Source: Holophagaceae bacterium UBA706 (GTDB taxonomy: Bacteria; Acidobacteriota; Holophagae; Holophagales; Holophagaceae). From it: a stretch of DNA of 5,727 nt. The stretch's first letter is position 1; each line of letters starts with the position of its first letter. Below, one piece after another: positions 1-3,314 of this stretch. The notes beneath the pieces were generated by a model. The model was not told the DNA's origin. It made no database searches and saw only the letters and a list, made by a program, of their open reading frames with translations. The stretch covers positions 1 through 5,727 of the forward strand of contig DBME01000451.1 of the NCBI GenBank assembly GCA_002298155.1, written 5' to 3'. The translations under genes were made by a program, and so were the position numbers.

Positions 1-82
1 CAGCGAGCAGGGGCTGGGCGGTGTGGGTCGGCGCCCAGTCCTGGGGCCACGGTGATGCGAAGACCAACCCCCTGGCAGCTTT

Positions 83-116
83 CCTGTGTCCTCTGCGCCT
101 CCGTGGAGCTCTGTGC
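83..116. repeat. Degenerate CTCTGTG-type short tandem ladder
   Basis: Four consecutive imperfect units are visible: CCTGTGTC (83-90), CTCTGCGC (91-98), CTCCGTGGAG (99-108) and CTCTGTGC (109-116), a period of 8 to 10 bases. Ladders of this CTCTGYGNC kind occur as dispersed intergenic repeats in many high-G+C and environmental bacterial genomes, often just past gene ends, as here. The assignment is by eye; the unit is short and degenerate, so chance cannot be excluded from a single copy. Confidence 0.35.
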
Positions 117-202
117 TTGATCAGTTCGCAGAATTCACCACCCCGCAGAAGGGCCGCCCCCATCCAGGTTTTCAACCAACGCAGTCGCAGTCTTCATTCC
201 TT

Positions 203-215
203 TTGCGCAGCGCAA
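203..215. repeat. 13-bp palindrome TTGCGCAGCGCAA
   Basis: This is a perfect dyad of TTGCGC and GCGCAA around a central A, 49 bp downstream of the ytfJ-like stop codon. As RNA it could form a short stem with a tight loop. On the minus strand it is followed by AAAAGG rather than a U-run, so it is not a canonical terminator for the left-hand operon. It may be a weak 3'-end stabilising stem or a coincidence. Confidence 0.3.
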
Positions 216-263
216 GCGATGTCGGGGATGAGGGGGATGAAGCCGTTCAATCGCCGGCCAAGC

Positions 264-860
264 CTAGGGCTTCAGTTTGTCCACGATGATGGCCACGGCT
301 TTGCGGATCTCCTCGGGGGAGAGTTTGCCTTCTTTGAAGAAGAGGACCGTTCCGTCCTTGTCCAGGACGATCACGGCGGACTGCTTGGGCTGGAGGCCCC
401 AGGTGGACCGGGCCACGCCCTTCTCGTCGGCCACGAAGATCGCGTAGGGGGTTTCCCGCTGGCTCTTCTCCAGGCGGCTGGAGCCCATGCCGTGGGTGCC
501 CCACAGGGCGTCCGAGAGGTTGAGGATGGTGATGGTCTTGTAGGCGCCGTCGGGCAGGAGCTCGGGGAGCTTCGCGGCGATGAGGGCGTCGATGTAGGCC
601 TTGTTCAGGTCGTCGATGCCCATGCGGGCGGCGAGGTGGTAGATGGTCCGGATGCGGCCGTTGCTCTCGGACACCTTCCAGGCGCGGTACGCGATGTCCT
701 TGCCGTCCATGACCATGCGGCCGCCTTCGACCTTGACCTTGGGGACCATGACGCCCCGGTCGGCGATTTCCAGGTCCGGCAGTTTCTGGCCAACGGCGAT
801 CCCGGCGCTGCAGGGGGCGATGGCGAGGACGGCGATGGCGGCGAGGGCGCGGATGTTCAC
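264..860 (-). CDS. ytfJ: YtfJ-family secreted thioredoxin-fold protein
   Basis: This 198-residue protein matches the E. coli YtfJ pattern along its length. Recognisable blocks are GQKLPDLEIADRG (about 24-36), YRAWKV near 58-63, IRTIYHLAAR (70-79), the helix with NKAYIDALIAAK (86-97), TITILNLSDALWGT (109-122), SSRLEKSQRETP (127-138) and SAVIVLDKDG (161-170). The family has a thioredoxin-like fold and no settled function; E. coli YtfJ is periplasmic. Residues 1-20 form a Sec signal peptide, with likely cleavage after CSA or SAG. The only cysteine (17) lies in the signal peptide, so the mature protein cannot do CXXC redox chemistry. The start is GTG at 860-858, chosen because AGGAGGA sits just upstream and the signal peptide begins there. 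The frame stays open much further upstream, but only as a shadow of the hydrolase gene. The start overlaps the hydrolase stop as GTGA, implying translational coupling. Family assignment is firm; role is unknown. Confidence 0.9.
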   Translation of the reverse strand: MNIRALAAIAVLAIAPCSAGIAVGQKLPDLEIADRGVMVPKVKVEGGRMVMDGKDIAYRAWKVSESNGRIRTIYHLAARMGIDDLNKAYIDALIAAKLPELLPDGAYKTITILNLSDALWGTHGMGSSRLEKSQRETPYAIFVADEKGVARSTWGLQPKQSAVIVLDKDGTVLFFKEGKLSPEEIRKAVAIIVDKLKP

Positions 861-1621
861 GATTCCTCCTGGGCGAGGCTGTGGAAGAAGGCGATGCAAT
901 GGTCTGCGATCAGGTCCTTGTCGTGGTCCATGGTGGCCACGTGGTAGGAATGGTCCAGCCACACCAGCTCCTTGCGGGCGGAACCGGCCTCCTGGAGCGT
1001 CAGGGTGGCGTTCTTCGCGGACAGGACGTGGTCCTCCCGGGACTTGAGGATGAGCAGGGGCTGGCGCAGGGCGGGCAGGTCCCGGCGCACCATGCGGGTG
1101 AGCCGGTACAGCTGCTCGACGCCCGCGGTGGGGGTGCGGTCGCAGCTGGGCTCCTGCACGCCGGAATCCAGGATGTCCGAGGCGATGGCGGGGGTGGAGG
1201 GGATGATGTGCTTGAGCAGGAACGCCAGGGGAACGAGAGGGTTGCCGAAAACCAGGGCGTGGTTGACCAGGGCGACGCCGCGGATGGCGGGATCGGTCTG
1301 GGCCAGGCGCAGGGCGAGGGTCCCGCCCATGGAGAGCCCGGCGACGAAAACGATGCGGCTCCGGGCCTTGAGCTGTTCCAGGGGGCCCCGAAGGTCCGCG
1401 AGCCAGTCGTCGAGCTTGGCGGGGACGAGATCCTGCCAGCGGGGGCTGTGCCCCGTGAGGCGAGGGACCTCCACGTTGTACCCCGCGGCCGCGAGGCGCT
1501 CCGCGAGATGGCGCACGCTGCCGGGGCTGCCCGTAAACCCGTGGGAAACCAGGACCCCCACGTCGGAACCCGGATAGGCGGAGTAGGGCTGCCATGCCCT
1601 TTCTTCAGCGGTGGTCGTCAT
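857..1621 (-). CDS. Est30-like alpha/beta-hydrolase (carboxylesterase/lipase)
   Basis: This is a 254-residue serine hydrolase, a usual length for the small carboxylesterase/monoacylglycerol-lipase group. The oxyanion-hole loop HGFTGSP spans 27-33. The nucleophile elbow GLSMGG (95-100) places the catalytic serine at 97. The acid is Asp197 in KSREDHVL and the base is His227 in DHSYHVATMDHDKD. This order and the closing motif closely follow Geobacillus Est30 (Ser94, Asp193, His223), a thermostable carboxylesterase on short to medium acyl esters. No signal peptide or membrane segment is seen, so it should be cytoplasmic. A cap region lies at about 122-175 with the hydrophobic stretch NPLVPLAFLLKHIIP. 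The ATG at 1621-1619 has a modest GAGG about 5 bases upstream. The gene is first in a two-gene minus-strand operon with the ytfJ-like gene, overlapping it by 4 bases. The actual ester substrate cannot be read from sequence; a lipase or thioesterase-like role is possible. Confidence 0.9.
   Translation of the reverse strand: MTTTAEERAWQPYSAYPGSDVGVLVSHGFTGSPGSVRHLAERLAAAGYNVEVPRLTGHSPRWQDLVPAKLDDWLADLRGPLEQLKARSRIVFVAGLSMGGTLALRLAQTDPAIRGVALVNHALVFGNPLVPLAFLLKHIIPSTPAIASDILDSGVQEPSCDRTPTAGVEQLYRLTRMVRRDLPALRQPLLILKSREDHVLSAKNATLTLQEAGSARKELVWLDHSYHVATMDHDKDLIADHCIAFFHSLAQEES
864..870 (-). promoter_or_regulatory. Ribosome binding site of the ytfJ-like gene
   Basis: AGGAGGA on the minus strand lies 3 bases before the GTG start, inside the last codons of the hydrolase gene. 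This near-perfect Shine-Dalgarno decides the GTG start over in-frame upstream codons and over ATG codons further in. Confidence 0.8.
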
Positions 1622-1660
1622 GCTCGCCTCGTGGTGCGGATTGCGGATGTGCAGGGTGTC

Positions 1661-1693
1661 TATCTGGAAATCTTATCCCTATCCTGGAAAATC
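1661..1693. repeat. Near-repeat TATC(C)TGGAAA(A)TC
   Basis: TATCTGGAAATC (1661-1672) and TATCCTGGAAAATC (1680-1693) are the same word with two single-base insertions in the second copy. Their starts are 19 bp apart, close to two helical turns, so a protein could contact both from one DNA face. They overlap the weak leftward promoter candidate and lie just upstream of the rightward -35 box, a position suited to a regulator of either operon. No known site is recognised. Confidence 0.35.
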
Positions 1694-1697
1694 AAAA
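1670..1697 (-). promoter_or_regulatory. Weak sigma70-like promoter candidate for the hydrolase operon
   Basis: On the minus strand TTTTGA (1697-1692) and TAAGAT (1675-1670) are separated by 16 bases. The -10 box matches four of six consensus positions and the -35 box only three. It lies about 50 bp before the hydrolase ATG. Chosen as the best leftward pair in the spacer, but it is weak. Confidence 0.3.
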
Positions 1698-1704
1698 CTA
1701 AGGT

Positions 1705-1733
1705 TTGACCCCCGGCCATCGCAGGTCTACGAT
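1705..1733 (+). promoter_or_regulatory. Sigma70-like promoter for the channel/phosphohydrolase operon
   Basis: TTGACC (1705-1710, five of six consensus) is followed after an optimal 17-base spacer by TACGAT (1728-1733, four of six). Transcription would begin near 1740, leaving a leader of about 105 bases before the ATG at 1847. This is the best consensus match in the spacer; it assumes a housekeeping sigma factor of the usual specificity. Confidence 0.5.
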
Positions 1734-1763
1734 CCCGGGAAACATGCCCTGCACCTTCCGAAC

Positions 1764-1787
1764 CCCAGGCAGGTCCTGGGACTGCCT
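1764..1787 (+). promoter_or_regulatory. 21-bp dyad with overlapping alternative hairpin in the leader
   Basis: AGGCAG (1767-1772) and CTGCCT (1782-1787) are exact inverted half-sites; across the whole 21 bp, 8 of 10 opposed pairs match around a central T. Within it, CCCAGG (1764-1769) and CCTGGG (1775-1780) form a second, mutually exclusive 6-bp stem with a 5-base loop. The element lies about 25 bp past the predicted transcription start and 60 bp before the start codon. It could be an operator for a dimeric repressor or an RNA element in the leader. No T-run follows, so it is not an ordinary terminator. Confidence 0.4.
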
Positions 1788-1833
1788 TTGATTCCCCATT
1801 TCCGGTACCACGATCGACCGTTCAGAACCCCAC

Positions 1834-1840
1834 AGGAGGT
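1834..1840 (+). promoter_or_regulatory. Ribosome binding site of the FadL-family gene
   Basis: AGGAGGT, a perfect Shine-Dalgarno, sits 6 bases before the ATG at 1847. An ATG at 1841 is immediately followed by TGA and the GTG at 1843 opens a frame with no signal peptide, so 1847 is the true start. Confidence 0.85.
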
Positions 1841-1846
1841 ATGTGA

Positions 1847-3298
1847 ATGAAGAAAGGGCTGTTTTTCTCCTCGTTGATCCTTGGTCTCGTGACCCCGGCG
1901 ACGGCAGGCGGGATCTTCTACAACAGCAACCAGAGCGCGGAATACATCCGGATGTTCGACCGGAACAGCGCCGTGGACAGCGCGGACATCGTCTACTACA
2001 ACATGGCCGCGACGCCCCGCCTTAAGGACGGTTGGACGTTCAACTTCAGCGACCAGATGATCTTCCAGCGCGCCACGGTGGCCACGATCGGGAACCCGGT
2101 GGTGGGCGACAGGCTCTACAAGTCCGACAACCCCGCCCTGGTCGTCCCCAACTTCTACCTGGCCTACAAGAAGGACAACTGGGCCGGCTTCCTGGGGGTC
2201 GAGACCATCGGCGCCACGGCCATCCGTGAATGGAAGCAGGGCCTTCCGACCCTGGACCTCATGGGCAAGCAGCTGGTGGGCTACGGCCAGGACTACACCT
2301 CCCAGGTGATCGGCGCCGACGCCTACGCCGTCGCCATCCAGGGCGGCGCGACGCCCGCGCAGGCCTCCGCCGCGGCCCTGGCCGCGGGGCTGAGCACCCA
2401 GTACTTCCCCTCCAACTCCTACCTCAAGGGTTCCTCCTACTACGTGGCCATCCGCGTGGGCGGGGCCATGCAGATCAACCCCACCTTCTCGGTGGCCGTG
2501 GCGGGGCGGTACGTGACCTCCCAGCAGGCCATCGTGGGCAGCGTGGACGGCTACAGCACCTACAACCAGTTCAACCATGACCTCACGGACCACAAGCGCC
2601 TGGTCATCGACAAGGTGGACAAGGCCACGGGCTTCTCCGGCGAGGTGGGCTTCAACTACACCCCCAATCCGAAGACCGTCGTGAGCCTGACCTATGAGAT
2701 GGCCACGCCCCTGAACTTCAAGACCACCATCAACGACGGCAAGGACGGCGGCGGATTGTTCGTGGACGGCTCCAAGGCCCACCTCGACCTGCCCCAGGTG
2801 GTGCGCTTCGGGTTCGGCTACCAGATGACCCCGCAGCTCCGCCTTTCCTTGGGCGCCAACGCCTACCTGGAGAGCTCGGTCAACTTCGGCATGCTGGACA
2901 ACCCCATGTTCGGCATCAATGCCAAGCGTAGCTACCGGAACACCTATGAGGAATCCGCGGCCTTCGAGTACCAGGTCAACCCCCGCTGGCTCGTGAGCTT
3001 CGGCGTGAACCTGAACCAGATCGGCCAGAACCCCGACGCCACGGTCGACATCAGCGTCCCCGGCGCCCATGCCAACTACATGTCCGAAGGGGCCGGCTTC
3101 CAGTACACGGCCTCGGAGCACATGAAGGTCAATGTGGGCCTCGCCCACACAGCCTTCATGAACAAGTACCAGTTCGCGGATTCCGGCGACAAGCAGCTGC
3201 AGGCCAGTTTCGCAAGCCAGGGCGTCACCATCTCGCCCACCAAGCAGTACAACAAGGAATATTTCATTCTGGCCTTCGGCGTCGATTTCCATTTCTAA
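1847..3298 (+). CDS. OmpP1/FadL/TodX-family outer-membrane channel
   Basis: This 483-residue protein has a Sec signal peptide (1-20, cleavage after ATA) and ends in the aromatic beta-signal FGVDFHF typical of outer-membrane barrels. The mature N-terminus GGIFYNSNQSAEYIRMF, the block DSADIVYYNMAATPRLKDG (44-62) and the strand that follows match the FadL/OmpP1 plug and first strand. In most members the corresponding motif reads NPAG; here it is NMAA. An alanine-rich segment at about 156-183, followed by SSYYVAIRVGGAMQI (196-210), resembles the long insertion of Bacteroidota OmpP1 proteins. Alternating hydrophobic strands continue to the end. FadL-type channels move hydrophobic compounds (long-chain fatty acids, aromatics) through a lateral gate; the substrate here is not readable. 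It is the first gene of a two-gene operon, 16 bp before the phosphohydrolase. Family assignment is confident, substrate unknown. Confidence 0.88.
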   Translation: MKKGLFFSSLILGLVTPATAGGIFYNSNQSAEYIRMFDRNSAVDSADIVYYNMAATPRLKDGWTFNFSDQMIFQRATVATIGNPVVGDRLYKSDNPALVVPNFYLAYKKDNWAGFLGVETIGATAIREWKQGLPTLDLMGKQLVGYGQDYTSQVIGADAYAVAIQGGATPAQASAAALAAGLSTQYFPSNSYLKGSSYYVAIRVGGAMQINPTFSVAVAGRYVTSQQAIVGSVDGYSTYNQFNHDLTDHKRLVIDKVDKATGFSGEVGFNYTPNPKTVVSLTYEMATPLNFKTTINDGKDGGGLFVDGSKAHLDLPQVVRFGFGYQMTPQLRLSLGANAYLESSVNFGMLDNPMFGINAKRSYRNTYEESAAFEYQVNPRWLVSFGVNLNQIGQNPDATVDISVPGAHANYMSEGAGFQYTASEHMKVNVGLAHTAFMNKYQFADSGDKQLQASFASQGVTISPTKQYNKEYFILAFGVDFHF

Positions 3299-3303
3299 CG
3301 GAC

Positions 3304-3308
3304 AGGAG
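3304..3308 (+). promoter_or_regulatory. Ribosome binding site of the phosphohydrolase gene
   Basis: AGGAG lies 6 bases before the ATG at 3315, within the 16-bp gap after the channel gene's stop. It favours this ATG over the in-frame ATG at 3321. No terminator fits in the gap, so both genes should be on one transcript. Confidence 0.75.
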
Positions 3309-3314
3309 CCATCC

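Larger units (their letters stand above)
1..263. other. Intergenic stretch without a supportable gene
   Basis: This stretch lies downstream of the minus-strand ytfJ-like gene and reaches the window edge. Frames are open here on both strands, as expected in G+C-rich DNA, but none shows a ribosome binding site plus recognisable protein. One short plus-strand frame ends at TGA 53-55 and could be the tail of a gene entering from the left, but about 17 residues are too few to judge. I see no hairpin followed by a T-run on either strand, so no intrinsic terminator for the ytfJ-like gene is evident. The contents I can name are the CTCTGTG-like ladder at 83-116 and the palindrome at 203-215. Confidence 0.6.
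1622..1846. other. Divergent intergenic regulatory region
   Basis: This 225-bp spacer separates the minus-strand hydrolase operon from the plus-strand channel/phosphohydrolase operon, so promoters for both must lie here. It is more A+T-rich around 1661-1708 than the genes on either side. It contains the near-repeat pair, candidate promoters in both directions, and the dyad described separately. Confidence 0.8.

Noticed and set aside
203..215. Palindrome considered as a rho-independent terminator of the left operon
   Set aside because: On the minus strand it is followed by AAAAGG, not a T-run, and the possible loop is very short.
264..860. Cys17 of the YtfJ-like protein considered as a lipobox cysteine
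   Set aside because: The preceding residues are IAP; proline at -1 does not fit a lipobox, so an ordinary Sec signal is preferred.
264..1595. A single minus-strand frame joining the ytfJ-like gene to upstream sequence, suggesting a fusion or frameshift
   Set aside because: The upstream part is a Pro/Arg/Gly-rich out-of-frame reading of the hydrolase gene. A strong Shine-Dalgarno, GTG start and signal peptide at 860 show where the real protein begins.
21..1708. Long plus-strand open frames (21-947 and 881-1708)
   Set aside because: These are antisense to the YtfJ-like and hydrolase genes and have the same compositional signature of G+C-rich shadow frames.
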